64,000 nucleotides of DNA, from NCBI GenBank assembly GCA_947482115.1, contig CANKII010000002.1:310001-374000 (forward strand), given 5' to 3'. Shown here one piece after another: positions 28,344-38,306 of the stretch. The first letter of the stretch is position 1; every line of letters begins with the position of its first letter. The notes below the pieces were generated by a model that had not been told where the DNA came from, searched no databases, and was given only the letters and a program-made list of their open reading frames with translations. Source of the stretch: Fibrobacterota bacterium. GTDB taxonomy: Bacteria; Fibrobacterota; Fibrobacteria; UBA11236. Made by a program: the position numbers and the translations under genes.

Positions 28344-29879
28344 TTATTTCCCCGTGTTTGAATTATTCGGTATAGTCTTGTTGTCTGGTTTCATGATATA
28401 AGTTCCGGCGGGAAGCGGCGAGCCATTCTGTGGCATGGCTTTTCCGTCCAGGGAATAGATCTGTTCCTCGCCCCGCACTGAGGGAGATAGAACAGGAACT
28501 AAACGGGCTCTGGCATTGCCGGAGTTTTGCGCGCTCTGCTTCTGCGGGGTGATGCCGACCACCGTGGACAGGGTACGAAAGAAGATGTGCGCGAGTGTAT
28601 CCTGTCCGGCTTTGTTGGGATGAACTCCGTCACCGCTCATGATGCTTGAGGGTTGGGTGGGGGAGTTGAATGCGGAGTTGTAGAGATCGATGGTTTGCAA
28701 TCCTTTGGCCGAAGCGACCTGCAGAATGGCGGGAATCACGGAGTCGCGGATAATGTCCCCGCTGATGCCATTGGTCGTATCGCTCGTGGGATTTCCAAAA
28801 GCCCAATGTCCGTTTATACGCCAAGCTCCCACAGGACGGACCAGTAAAATCTGGGGCTTGGGGTTGATGTTGTTGCTGAAGGTGTCGATCATGGTCTTGT
28901 AGTCATTGATGTACCGCGCTGTGTTCCAGGATTTTGGACGCGAATCGTTGGTGCCCAGCATGATGGTGATGATGTGGGGTTTCAGATTGAAGACATTGGT
29001 GAGTTTCCCGCCACTCTGATTCCAATAGGACATGATGGCCGGGGTGATATTGCCGGGCTTTTGCATATAACATCCGGATCGCCCGTCGTTTTCCGCGTAG
29101 AAATTTCGTCCCAACAGCATGTTCAATTTGGTCGTGTAGGCGTCCACGGCAACAGCTCCGGAGACGCCGCTGTTGATGTATTCCGTAATGCTGTTGCCGA
29201 CCACTGCAATGCGTGTGACTTTGGAGATGTAGGCGCGGAAGATGTAAGCTGCGATCGAGTCGTATCCGGGCGTGGTGGGGTGAATGCCATCGGTTCCGAA
29301 CAGACTTGATCGACCAAGGAAGGGCGTATGTGTATCGATGGTATCGATCCCCTTTTCAATGGCCACCTGTCGGAGGCGCGGGATGACTCCGTAGCGAATG
29401 ACGGATTCGCGGATATCTCCGGGCTGTGGATTGGTTTCGCTGTTGAAAGTCGGGGTGGGGTAGATCAGGAAAATTCTCGGATGAGAAGGCATGGCGGCCA
29501 AAGTATCGATCATGTCCCGCGTGTCCCGCAGGAAATTGGCGCTGTCCTTCCAGTTGATGGGCTTGGAATCGTTTGTGCCCAGATCAATGGACACGATGTC
29601 GGGTTGGAACGCGAAGACTTGCGCAAAACGGCCATACTTCCAGTAGGTGGAATCCCCGCTGCGAAGCATGGTTCTCCAACCCACTCCCGCGTTCAGCACT
29701 GTATCCATGATTAGACGGGTTCCCAACCTCACGGGGTAGGCATTGGTCGCCCCCGTCGTCCCTTGGGTGATGCTATTGCCGACACAAGCCCACTTAATCT
29801 TTGTGGATACTTGGGCTTGCAGGGCATATGCGGTGGCAAATACGCCGAATGCAAAAGTGAACGTACGCTGATTCATCAA
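28344..29879 (-). CDS. Paralogous secreted protein with two SGNH/GDSL-type hydrolase domains
   Basis: GNSITQGTT/GNSITEY, GTNDSKP/GTNDSRP, DGIHP/DGVHP; C-term EQIYSLDGKAMPQNGSPLPAGTYIMKP. Confidence 0.88.
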   Translation of the reverse strand: MMNQRTFTFAFGVFATAYALQAQVSTKIKWACVGNSITQGTTGATNAYPVRLGTRLIMDTVLNAGVGWRTMLRSGDSTYWKYGRFAQVFAFQPDIVSIDLGTNDSKPINWKDSANFLRDTRDMIDTLAAMPSHPRIFLIYPTPTFNSETNPQPGDIRESVIRYGVIPRLRQVAIEKGIDTIDTHTPFLGRSSLFGTDGIHPTTPGYDSIAAYIFRAYISKVTRIAVVGNSITEYINSGVSGAVAVDAYTTKLNMLLGRNFYAENDGRSGCYMQKPGNITPAIMSYWNQSGGKLTNVFNLKPHIITIMLGTNDSRPKSWNTARYINDYKTMIDTFSNNINPKPQILLVRPVGAWRINGHWAFGNPTSDTTNGISGDIIRDSVIPAILQVASAKGLQTIDLYNSAFNSPTQPSSIMSGDGVHPNKAGQDTLAHIFFRTLSTVVGITPQKQSAQNSGNARARLVPVLSPSVRGEEQIYSLDGKAMPQNGSPLPAGTYIMKPDNKTIPNNSNTGK

Positions 29880-29977
29880 TTATTGGCTCCTGATTCGGGA
29901 GTATTTGCGAAAACTACAGGTGAAATTTATACCCGGAATCCCTTTGGGGATGGATGTTTTCTAAAATTGCCGTTCCT

Positions 29978-30054
29978 CGGGACTTAGCTCAGTCTGGTAG
30001 AGCATCTGCTTTGGGAGCAGAGGGTCGCATGTTCGAATCGTGTAGTCCCGACCA
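29978..30054 (+). tRNA. tRNA-Pro(TGG), CCA encoded
   Basis: Acceptor CGGGACT/AGTCCCG, D-arm TAGCTCAGTCTGGTAGAGCA, anticodon loop TTTGGGA (TGG), T-arm GTTCGAATC, 3' ACCA. Confidence 0.97.
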
Positions 30055-30177
30055 TTTTTCATCGCATTCCATGGATTCTTCCGGGTTTTCCGGAAAAATC
30101 CTTAAATTTGAGCGTATTCCATACAGTTTCCAAATCCTGAGGCGATTCAATGCTGGGTTCACGGGAAGGGCTTCATC

Positions 30178-33100
30178 ATGAATAAAACCGGTCTGTTGGT
30201 TCTCTTTGCGTTTGTGGGTCTGTCGCTCGGGGCCGAGAACTACGCACAGTGGAAGTATACGAGAAACATTACCATAAATACAACAGGTTCCGGCGCAAGC
30301 ATCCCCTCCACCCAGGTACAGTTTCCGGTTCTGGTGCGTTTGAATTCGGGAAACTTTGATTTCTCCACGGCTTCCCGCAATGGCGAAGACGTCCGGTTTA
30401 CAAAGTCCAATGGAGCCACGCGACTTTCGCATCATACCGCGCGCTGGGACAGTTCCGGTCAGGCTGCGGAAATATGGGTGCTGGCGGATTCCGTCAAAGG
30501 AAACTTCAATACAACCCTGCGCATGTTCTGGGGTAAGGCTGGAGCGGCCGACAGCGGTAGCGCTACCGCAGTGTTTTCCACCGCCAACCATTTTCAGGCC
30601 GTGTTTCACATGGACGAGGCGGCCAACGACACAATTCGCGACATTACGACGAATGGATTTCGCGGAGTCCCCACCAATGTTGGCGGAACGAATCCAACTG
30701 ACACGGCGGGTGCGATAGGCAAGGCGAAGAATTGTCTGGGAAGTAATTCCAACGGCAATGGCGGGTCTTATCGCATCCTCACCTCGACAGGCGCGCACAC
30801 TTATACCAACCATGCTTTGAATTTTCAGAATGACTCCTCCACGAGCGCCAACGGGCTTCCTTTTTATACGATATCGACCTGGGTGAATGTCAGTTCCATT
30901 CCGGATGGAACCATTAACCGCAAAGGCATTGTTGCCAAATCCGCAGGCTTGAACGGGAAGCAATATCATCTTCGGTTGATGGAACCCAACGAAGACACGC
31001 TCAATCCGGCCGTGCCGCTGAACAGGTTTGATTTCAACGACGGCCCTTCCGCCACTTATCAAAGTCACTCCGACAACTGGGATGTCGGAACCTGGAATCT
31101 GGTGACAGCAGTACGCAGCTTTGTACCGGGATTCTCCGTCGGCAGTTCCCGCATTTATGTGAACGGCAATCCTGTGCTATCCGGTACCAACCTTGTCCAG
31201 ACCGTGCGTTCCGATTTCGATGTGTTCATCGGCAGCTTTTCAAATGACTCCGGATTTTTTAACGGCAAAATTGATGAAGTTGTTTTTGCCGACACGATTC
31301 GCGACTCCAACTGGGTTCGGCTGAGCTATCAAACTCAAAAGCCGAATCCAACAGCCATAGCAGCCTCTGCCGTTCAGGATCAGTTTCCCTCCCTGCTCAC
31401 CTACGCCTCGAATCCCGCTACTTTTGCCGTCGGGATTCCGGCCTCCAATCCGGCTTCCGTACATGGCATTGCCACGCATTACTCGGTAAGCCCGGCCCTG
31501 CCGTCAGGCTTGGTGTTGGATACCGTGACAGGAGCGGTATCAGGGACGCCTACGGTCATTTCCTCCACTGCGAATTATACGGTCACCGCCACGAGTCCGG
31601 CAGGCAGCACCACTGCGACGTTGAACGTGCGCGTGCTGACGCCCCCCTCCAATCTGGTTTACACCCAGCAAACCTCGGTGTATGGCCTTAATCTGGCCAT
31701 TGCCAACAATGTTCCTACGGTAGTCGGCGATGTAACCCGTTATTCGGTGAGTCCCGCCCTGCCCGTCGGTTTGATATTGGACACGGTCACTGGTGTGATT
31801 TCGGGTACTTCCATTGTGCCGTTGCCCGCTGCAAATTATACCGTGACTGCCAGCAACCCGGCTGCTTCAACCACTAAAACTCTCAATATCACCGTGCTGG
31901 CGCCACCTTCAAGCTTTGCCTATTCTACACCGGTGATTTACGGCGTGGGCGCTCCCATTGTGGTCAATACCCCCATGATCGACACCCCAACGTCCATTCA
32001 CACCGTTTCCCGTTATTCGGCCACGCCAGCGTTGCCTGCAGGTTTGATTCTCGACACGATCACGGGTGTGATTTCCGGGACGCCAACTGTGGTGTCTTCA
32101 TCCACCAACTATACTGTTACCGCCATGAATGTCGCCGGTTCGGCTTCGGCGATTGCGAACATTTCCACCATTCTGTTTCCTTCCAATCTGACTTACACGA
32201 CACAACGACCCGAGTATCCGGACTCGGTGACCATTACGCCGAATAATCCCACGGTCACAGGTGTGATAGCTCACTATTCCATTTCACCCGCGCTACCTGT
32301 GGGCTTGACTTTGGATACGATTACCGGAATTATTTCGGGAACGCCCATAGTGCAGACGCCCACGATTGCATGTGTGGTCACTGCGGCCAATGCCGTGGGA
32401 TTCACCGTGGATACTCTTCATATCACCGTAACAATTGCACCCCCAACCAACCTGTTTTACTCGCCCAACACCGCTGTCTATGGAACCGGAACTCCCATTG
32501 CAGTGAATACTCCCGTGGTGACGGGCACAGCCACTCATTATTTAGTGGCGCCCTCATTACCGGCTGGTTTGGTGATGGATCCTTTTTCAGGAGCTATTTC
32601 GGGAACACCCACGGTGGCAATACCCGCCACAAATTTCGTTGTGACTGCAAGCAATCTGGTCGGTTTCACACAGGACACATTGACCTTGGTGGTATTGGCG
32701 GCGCCAACCGGTTTCAGTTACGTATCGAATCCTGCGATTTACGGTGTGAATGTTCCGATTGTAAATGACAGTCCGACTTTGACCGGCGCGGTGACTGGAT
32801 ATTCCGTCAATCCGCCACTGCCTGCGGGATTAACATTGAATCCCTCCACGGGAGTGATTTCGGGAACTCCCATCTCCGTTCAATCGGCGGTGAATTACAC
32901 CATCACGGCATTTAACGGCCCTGCATTTACCACGGTTACACTGAGCATAACCGTGTTGGCTCCTCCGGCGGGTCTGGTTTATTCCTCCAATCCCGCAACA
33001 TACGGAGTCAATGTGGGGATTGCGAATAATGCTCCTGCTGTGACGGGTTCTGTCACTCACTATTCCGTGACACCCTCGCTTCCCTCGGGCTTGCAATTCG

Positions 33101-35058
33101 ATTCGATTACTGGAGTGATTTCAGGAACTCCCTCTGCGGCGCAATCGGTGGCTTCGTATTTGGTAACCGCGAGTAACATTGCCGGATTGGACACGGAGAC
33201 CGTTTTCATTACGGTTCTGGTGGCGCCGACCAATCCTGTTTATACCTCCACCCAATATTGGCTTGGATTGCCGGCTACTCCCAATATTCCCACGGTAACG
33301 GGTATTGTAAGCCACTATTCAATAAGTCCTGCGCTTCCCGCAGGTTTGATATTGGATTCTGTGTCGGGTGTGATTTTGGGAACTCCGACTTTTGCTTTTC
33401 CCGCTGCGAATTACACGGTGACGGCAAGCAATGTGGCGGGTGCCGCCACGGCCAATGTCAATATTCGTGTCTTCCCGCCTCCCTCAGCGCTTTCCTATTC
33501 CTTCAATCCTGCGATTTACGGTGTGAATGTGGCGATAGGGAACAATGTTCCCTCCGTGGCGGATACCGTGACACATTATTCCGTCAATCCCGTTTTACCC
33601 GCTGGTTTGACATTGGATTCTCTCACGGGTGTGATCACAGGCGCTCCGACCGCGGCTTCCTCTGCAGCCAACTATACGGTAACCGCTGCCAATCCGGCGG
33701 GAGCAGCCACCGTGGCCGTGAGCATACGCGTTTTGTCAGCGCCGACCGCTTTGTCGTATCCCGTTACTTCAGCCATCTATGGTGAGAATGTGGCGATTGC
33801 CAACGACAGTCCTACGGTGACAGGAACGGCGACCCACTATTCTGTAAGCCCCGTACTTCCAGCCGGTTTGAGTTTGGACAGCAGCACCGGTGTTCTTTCC
33901 GGAACTCCAAGTGTGGCCGCAGTCGCGGCGAATTACACGGTGACCGCATCCAACGTTGCAGGATTCATCACCACAATTCTGAATATCCGGATTTTATCCG
34001 TTCCGTCGGGACTTTCCTATTCCACCAATCCGGCGACTTATGGTTTGAACGTGGCGATTGCCATTGACAGCCCCAGCGTAACGGGTACGGTGAGTCGTTA
34101 TTCCGTAAGCCCCGCCCTTCCTGCAGGCTTGAGTCTGGACAGCAATACCGGATGGATTTCAGGAACTCCGGTGGTTGCTTCGGCTGCGTCGAATTATACC
34201 GTCAGTGCTGCCAATGTTGCCGGCACTGCAACTGTGAATTTGAATATCCGCGTTTTGTCGGCACCCACAGGGCTTTCTTACTCCCCGAATCCGGCCACCT
34301 ATGGTGTGAACGTGGCAATTGCAGGCAATACCCCGACCCTCACAGGCACTGCGACGCGCTATTCCGTCGCTCCTGCGCTTCCTTCAGGCCTCGCTCTGGA
34401 TACGCTAACTGGAGTGATTTCCGGAACCCCCACCGCCGCCAAAGGAGGAGCCAATTACACGATCACAGCATCCAATATTGCAGGCTCTACTACCGCGACC
34501 CTGAATATCCGGGTGTTGACCGTACCCTCGAATCTCTCCTATATCGACGACCCCACCATCTATGTTTTGGGTATACCCATTTTATCAAATACAGCCTCGG
34601 TTACAGGATTCGTCAGTCGTTATTCCGTGATTCCGGCGTTCCCTCCCGGGTTGGTTTTGGATACGGTCACCGGGTCGATTTCGGGGACACCCACAGGCAG
34701 CCAGTCTTTTGCCACTTTTTACACTGTCACCGCCTCCAATGTGGCTGGATCGACACAAACTACGGTGAACATCACCATTGTCGGCGCCCCTTCCAATCTT
34801 TCCTATGCCGATGAGGCCCCCACTTATGGAAGGGGCCTGCTAATCTCTCCCCCCAACACTCCTTCTGTTCATGGCATTGTCACGGATTATTCAGTGACAC
34901 CGGCCTTTCCGGCCGGAATAACCCTCGATGTGACGACCGGCTATATTCTTGGGACTCCGACGGTGCTTTCAACCTCGTCGGTTTACACGGTTACGGCGCG
35001 AAACCCGGGTGGCTCCTCGCAAACCACCCTCACTTTAGGGGTAATTCTTCCTCCATGA
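30178..35058 (+). CDS. Large secreted protein: DUF2341-like + LamG-like N-terminus and 14 putative Ig-like (He_PIG-type) repeats
   Basis: Signal peptide; WKYTRNITINTT...FPVLVRLNSGNFDFSTASRNGEDVRFTKSNG; repeated YSVSPALPAGLxLDTxTGVISGTPT...NYTVTASNVAGS. Confidence 0.9.
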   Translation: MNKTGLLVLFAFVGLSLGAENYAQWKYTRNITINTTGSGASIPSTQVQFPVLVRLNSGNFDFSTASRNGEDVRFTKSNGATRLSHHTARWDSSGQAAEIWVLADSVKGNFNTTLRMFWGKAGAADSGSATAVFSTANHFQAVFHMDEAANDTIRDITTNGFRGVPTNVGGTNPTDTAGAIGKAKNCLGSNSNGNGGSYRILTSTGAHTYTNHALNFQNDSSTSANGLPFYTISTWVNVSSIPDGTINRKGIVAKSAGLNGKQYHLRLMEPNEDTLNPAVPLNRFDFNDGPSATYQSHSDNWDVGTWNLVTAVRSFVPGFSVGSSRIYVNGNPVLSGTNLVQTVRSDFDVFIGSFSNDSGFFNGKIDEVVFADTIRDSNWVRLSYQTQKPNPTAIAASAVQDQFPSLLTYASNPATFAVGIPASNPASVHGIATHYSVSPALPSGLVLDTVTGAVSGTPTVISSTANYTVTATSPAGSTTATLNVRVLTPPSNLVYTQQTSVYGLNLAIANNVPTVVGDVTRYSVSPALPVGLILDTVTGVISGTSIVPLPAANYTVTASNPAASTTKTLNITVLAPPSSFAYSTPVIYGVGAPIVVNTPMIDTPTSIHTVSRYSATPALPAGLILDTITGVISGTPTVVSSSTNYTVTAMNVAGSASAIANISTILFPSNLTYTTQRPEYPDSVTITPNNPTVTGVIAHYSISPALPVGLTLDTITGIISGTPIVQTPTIACVVTAANAVGFTVDTLHITVTIAPPTNLFYSPNTAVYGTGTPIAVNTPVVTGTATHYLVAPSLPAGLVMDPFSGAISGTPTVAIPATNFVVTASNLVGFTQDTLTLVVLAAPTGFSYVSNPAIYGVNVPIVNDSPTLTGAVTGYSVNPPLPAGLTLNPSTGVISGTPISVQSAVNYTITAFNGPAFTTVTLSITVLAPPAGLVYSSNPATYGVNVGIANNAPAVTGSVTHYSVTPSLPSGLQFDSITGVISGTPSAAQSVASYLVTASNIAGLDTETVFITVLVAPTNPVYTSTQYWLGLPATPNIPTVTGIVSHYSISPALPAGLILDSVSGVILGTPTFAFPAANYTVTASNVAGAATANVNIRVFPPPSALSYSFNPAIYGVNVAIGNNVPSVADTVTHYSVNPVLPAGLTLDSLTGVITGAPTAASSAANYTVTAANPAGAATVAVSIRVLSAPTALSYPVTSAIYGENVAIANDSPTVTGTATHYSVSPVLPAGLSLDSSTGVLSGTPSVAAVAANYTVTASNVAGFITTILNIRILSVPSGLSYSTNPATYGLNVAIAIDSPSVTGTVSRYSVSPALPAGLSLDSNTGWISGTPVVASAASNYTVSAANVAGTATVNLNIRVLSAPTGLSYSPNPATYGVNVAIAGNTPTLTGTATRYSVAPALPSGLALDTLTGVISGTPTAAKGGANYTITASNIAGSTTATLNIRVLTVPSNLSYIDDPTIYVLGIPILSNTASVTGFVSRYSVIPAFPPGLVLDTVTGSISGTPTGSQSFATFYTVTASNVAGSTQTTVNITIVGAPSNLSYADEAPTYGRGLLISPPNTPSVHGIVTDYSVTPAFPAGITLDVTTGYILGTPTVLSTSSVYTVTARNPGGSSQTTLTLGVILPP
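31384..35055 (+). repeat. 14 tandem diverged ~85-aa Ig-like repeat units
   Basis: 14 occurrences of (L/F)P.G(L/I)...(T/S)G...(S/L/T)G(T/A)(P/S) counted in the translation. Confidence 0.9.
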
Positions 35059-35852
35059 ATATTCGCCAAAAAAAAATACCCGGTCGCTTACCCTTTCAAG
35101 TCGTCGGGATTTTCCTGATCATGACTGTTTCCGCCGAAGTTCGCTACAAGATGGTGTTTTTTGATACCGGAATCAAGGACGCTTACGAGGCTCTTTACGG
35201 AGCCATGCCGGATACGGTTCCAGTATTGAGACATCTGGATTCCCTGACCGAGGGAAATGTGTGCCATGAAAAATCCGAACGCCGTATTGTGGATTGTTAC
35301 AGCAACAGTATGGATTACAAGAGTCTGCCGGAGCGGGAATGCTGCCTGATTCGCACCAAGGGCAAGGCTGTTTTGAAATTAACGGATTCCCTTTCGCAGA
35401 TGCGCATTCAGTACGAAGGGCTCAACAATGCCCTGGCGAGCGGCAGAATCAACGAAAGCATCGTGATCCGGGAAAACACCTATACCAGTCTGATGTTTTT
35501 CAATAGTGCCGGCAGGTTCTGGAAGTATGAAGTTACCGGAAACCGGTATCGCGCCGACCGCATGGCGATGGTTCTTTCCGAAGCGGATTCCCTCCGGCAT
35601 TTCATGCAGGCCAAATACGGGGCTCCCGTATGGAAAGCCCGAAGGGGCAATCTCGTTCCGGAACGCAGCGGAGACACCTATTTTGCCAACTGGGAATTCA
35701 AGGAATACATCATGTATCTCGTCATCAATGCGACGGATTCCCTTTATGCGGCACGCGAGGTGGTGATGAGCAGGCCTCTGGCAACGGCCTATGAGCGTGA
35801 GATGATGAAGCAGGGGAAGGACGTTCATCCCCTGATCGCCACCCCCAAATAA
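35055..35852 (+). CDS. Hypothetical secreted/membrane-anchored protein (265 aa)
   Basis: ATGA overlap with the preceding stop; N-terminal hydrophobic segment; no family recognised. Confidence 0.7.
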   Translation: MNIRQKKIPGRLPFQVVGIFLIMTVSAEVRYKMVFFDTGIKDAYEALYGAMPDTVPVLRHLDSLTEGNVCHEKSERRIVDCYSNSMDYKSLPERECCLIRTKGKAVLKLTDSLSQMRIQYEGLNNALASGRINESIVIRENTYTSLMFFNSAGRFWKYEVTGNRYRADRMAMVLSEADSLRHFMQAKYGAPVWKARRGNLVPERSGDTYFANWEFKEYIMYLVINATDSLYAAREVVMSRPLATAYEREMMKQGKDVHPLIATPK

Positions 35853-36568
35853 GACAGTCGCAGCGACGGCGTCAGCACAAACCGGAAATCCTTCGGAATC
35901 ACTCGAGTCCATAGCATTTTCCAGAAAGCCATTCTTTTAAAATCGGGCCGCACTCCGGTCCATGCTGCGACTTTCATTCGGCTTTCATTGCAATAATTTT
36001 CCAGTTCTTTCGGTGTGATGAACAAGCGCAGCACATGCATGTCTTGAGGGGTATTTCGTACAAACCATTCCAACCCTTTGATGATAATTAGCCATGCCAG
36101 AAAATTCCGGTTGAAAGTGTGAAAAAAGAAAAGACCACCGGGCTTCAACACCCTTGAAGCTTCTGCAATCACAGCTCCCGGATTTTCAACGTGTTCGAGA
36201 AAGTCCATGGCGCAAACAACATCGAATGAAAAATCCTGAAAAGGGAGTCGCAACGCATCGCCCCGGTGGTATTGAGCCGAGGTTGTCCGTGTTCGTGCCG
36301 TGTGAAGACTGCTGAACGAATAATCTAATCCCTGTACCGAATGACCTAATTCCGCCATACGATTGGCAAGAAATCCGGCGCCGCAGCCGATATCCAAAAT
36401 GCGCAATGGGGACGCCTTCGTCTGAGACTGAAGCTGCGATTCCACCCATGCCTGCTTGACGATTCCCTCGGCACGCAACAACGCCACAGGATCATCTTGT
36501 GCGTGGAGCCAGCGTTCACCCAGATCATCATAGAACGCGTTGTTTACCGGCCTCAGGTTTTTCGCCAT
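35825..36568 (-). CDS. Class I SAM-dependent methyltransferase (UbiG-like)
   Basis: LRILDIGCGAGFLANRMAELGHSVQGLDYS...FDVVCAMDFLEHVENPGAVIAEASRVLKPGGLFFFHTFNRN; start likely MAKNLRPV. Confidence 0.9.
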   Translation of the reverse strand: MAKNLRPVNNAFYDDLGERWLHAQDDPVALLRAEGIVKQAWVESQLQSQTKASPLRILDIGCGAGFLANRMAELGHSVQGLDYSFSSLHTARTRTTSAQYHRGDALRLPFQDFSFDVVCAMDFLEHVENPGAVIAEASRVLKPGGLFFFHTFNRNFLAWLIIIKGLEWFVRNTPQDMHVLRLFITPKELENYCNESRMKVAAWTGVRPDFKRMAFWKMLWTRVIPKDFRFVLTPSLRLSYLGVAIRG

Positions 36569-36996
36569 GGCAGATTCCAATACAGAATTTGATAGACCAT
36601 GAAGGCAGCGCAAAGGATCGTCTCAACTCTCAAAAGGAACATCCCTTCGTTGCCAAGCCACAAACTGTAAATGGCCCATAACAAAATGGGATGCAAAAGG
36701 AACAGCATCGAATGCAGCCATTGTTCGGCGGGTTTGCAAAGGGTTGTGTGAACCCATTCATCCTTGGTCACACAGAGGCAGGAGAGAATTGCCGAACAGA
36801 AATAAATTCCCATCCACGGTTGCCGCGCAGGCAGGACTAGAGTCATTCCAAGGCAGAGCAATACCGAAAACGTGTCGATAGGGTGTCCCCATCTTTCCCA
36901 ACGGGGAAGTCCGCGTTGCCTATGAAAGATGAGTTCATCGTACACAAGTGCAAAACCTTGCGCGCCGAAAATTAAGATGGCAAGCGTTGTGTTCAT
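36553..36996 (-). CDS. Small integral membrane protein in PKS operon (147 aa)
   Basis: Start likely MNTTLAILIFG (36996), overlapping the PKS stop; several hydrophobic segments. Confidence 0.7.
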   Translation of the reverse strand: MNTTLAILIFGAQGFALVYDELIFHRQRGLPRWERWGHPIDTFSVLLCLGMTLVLPARQPWMGIYFCSAILSCLCVTKDEWVHTTLCKPAEQWLHSMLFLLHPILLWAIYSLWLGNEGMFLLRVETILCAAFMVYQILYWNLPWRKT

Positions 36997-38186
36997 ACCC
37001 GTCGCATTAAGGAACCGTAAATCGTCAGGCCCGGACCGAAAGCAAGGCTCACGATTAAAGTATTTGAAGGAACTGTGGTGTCTTCCAGAATCCCCGCCCA
37101 AATATGCGGCAAGGTTGCGGAGGACATGTTGCCGCGCTCGAGCAACACCTTGCGCGATGCCTGCAGTTGTGAAGGTTCCAGATGCAGCCATTCACTGACT
37201 TTGTCCAGAATGCGCGGACCACCGGGATGCACAGCATACACGGCGTTGTTCAAATCCTCACGGGCCAATCCACATTCGGCTGCCAATGCGATGAGAAAAG
37301 ATTCAAGAACGGCGGCGATCTTGTCGGGAACATGGCGCGACAACGTCATCCGCATGCCGAAGTCGCCCGGTATCCAGCCAATGTCCGGCAGGGAATCGGG
37401 GATGAGGCGTTCGAGAAATCCGAGTAGGATGAAGCCCGCCGTTTCGACGGATTCGACAAGCTCACCGCGAGCAAGCTCAACGAGCGGGCTTCGGGTCAAA
37501 CTATATCGAACATATCCATCTGCAAAAAGGGATTGCACCACCAACTGTTCCGCGTCATGCCGTGTGGGATTCAAATGCAAGGTGCAGATTTCCGTGTGAA
37601 CCAGATCGGCGCGGACATCCGGCGAATTTGAGGAAGCGAGATAACCCGCTGCAATGCGTATCGCCGGCAGCGAAGCATAACAGCCCATATGATACACATG
37701 GGTAATATGAGTTTGCTCGTTCCATTGTCGCTGCTCCACCAATTTCTGCGGGGCGGAGGGTGAAGCGTAACCCGTGCAAGTCACGTGCAGAATTTCATTC
37801 GGAGCTGCTTCGTCGGTAGTGTATAAACTCTTCACCGCATTGTCCGCCATTTCGGCGAAGACATCCATGCGCAAACCCAAGCCAGCACCTTCGGGTTTTT
37901 GATGAAGCGGAAAAAGTTTTTTGTTTTCAAATTCTTCATCCAGAAATTCGTCGATGTCACTACGTCGTCCACCTACCGCTTCCGGAGAAGGCCCGAACCG
38001 GCGGATGTATCGTTCGATTTGCCGTCGAAAAGCCGACTGGTCAAAATCCGGTTCGTCCTTCCGCAATGTCGCTTCAGCTTGGGCGTGCGCTGCCGCCAGC
38101 CATTGTACGTTCTGCTCATGGGTGCCGAGATTTTTCGGCAAGTGAATGCGGAAGTTGTGCAGGAAGAGCGGGGAAGAGGAACGCAT
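36993..38186 (-). CDS. Type III polyketide synthase (chalcone/stilbene synthase-like)
   Basis: Active-site Cys region ILHVTCTGYASPSAPQ; AVHPGGPRILDKV (His); RGNMSSATLPHIW (Asn). Confidence 0.92.
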   Translation of the reverse strand: MRSSSPLFLHNFRIHLPKNLGTHEQNVQWLAAAHAQAEATLRKDEPDFDQSAFRRQIERYIRRFGPSPEAVGGRRSDIDEFLDEEFENKKLFPLHQKPEGAGLGLRMDVFAEMADNAVKSLYTTDEAAPNEILHVTCTGYASPSAPQKLVEQRQWNEQTHITHVYHMGCYASLPAIRIAAGYLASSNSPDVRADLVHTEICTLHLNPTRHDAEQLVVQSLFADGYVRYSLTRSPLVELARGELVESVETAGFILLGFLERLIPDSLPDIGWIPGDFGMRMTLSRHVPDKIAAVLESFLIALAAECGLAREDLNNAVYAVHPGGPRILDKVSEWLHLEPSQLQASRKVLLERGNMSSATLPHIWAGILEDTTVPSNTLIVSLAFGPGLTIYGSLMRRV

Positions 38187-38204
38187 GGTAGTGTGTTGGA
38201 TATA

Positions 38205-38238
38205 CAAAAAAGCCCCGTCCGTTTTCGGACAGGACTTT
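38205..38238 (-). terminator. Terminator downstream of gltD
   Basis: Minus-strand AAAGTCCTGTCCG-AAAA-CGGACGGGGCTTTTTT: 13-bp stem using two G-U pairs on that strand plus T-tract. Confidence 0.8.
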
Positions 38239-38306
38239 CAACATTTTTTCTTGAATATCGATTGCTGGCAGAGTCCGCCTAAGGCGGAAAGCCAGCAGTA
38301 GCTTGT

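Noticed and set aside
33258-34814. Alternative-frame ORFs (33258-33785, 34152-34814) inside the Ig-repeat gene
   Set aside because: Repeat structure keeps stops out of other frames; no independent evidence of coding.
31384-35055. Possible CRISPR-like or DNA satellite array
   Set aside because: Periodicity is ~255 bp, strongly diverged at DNA level and explained by tandem protein domains.
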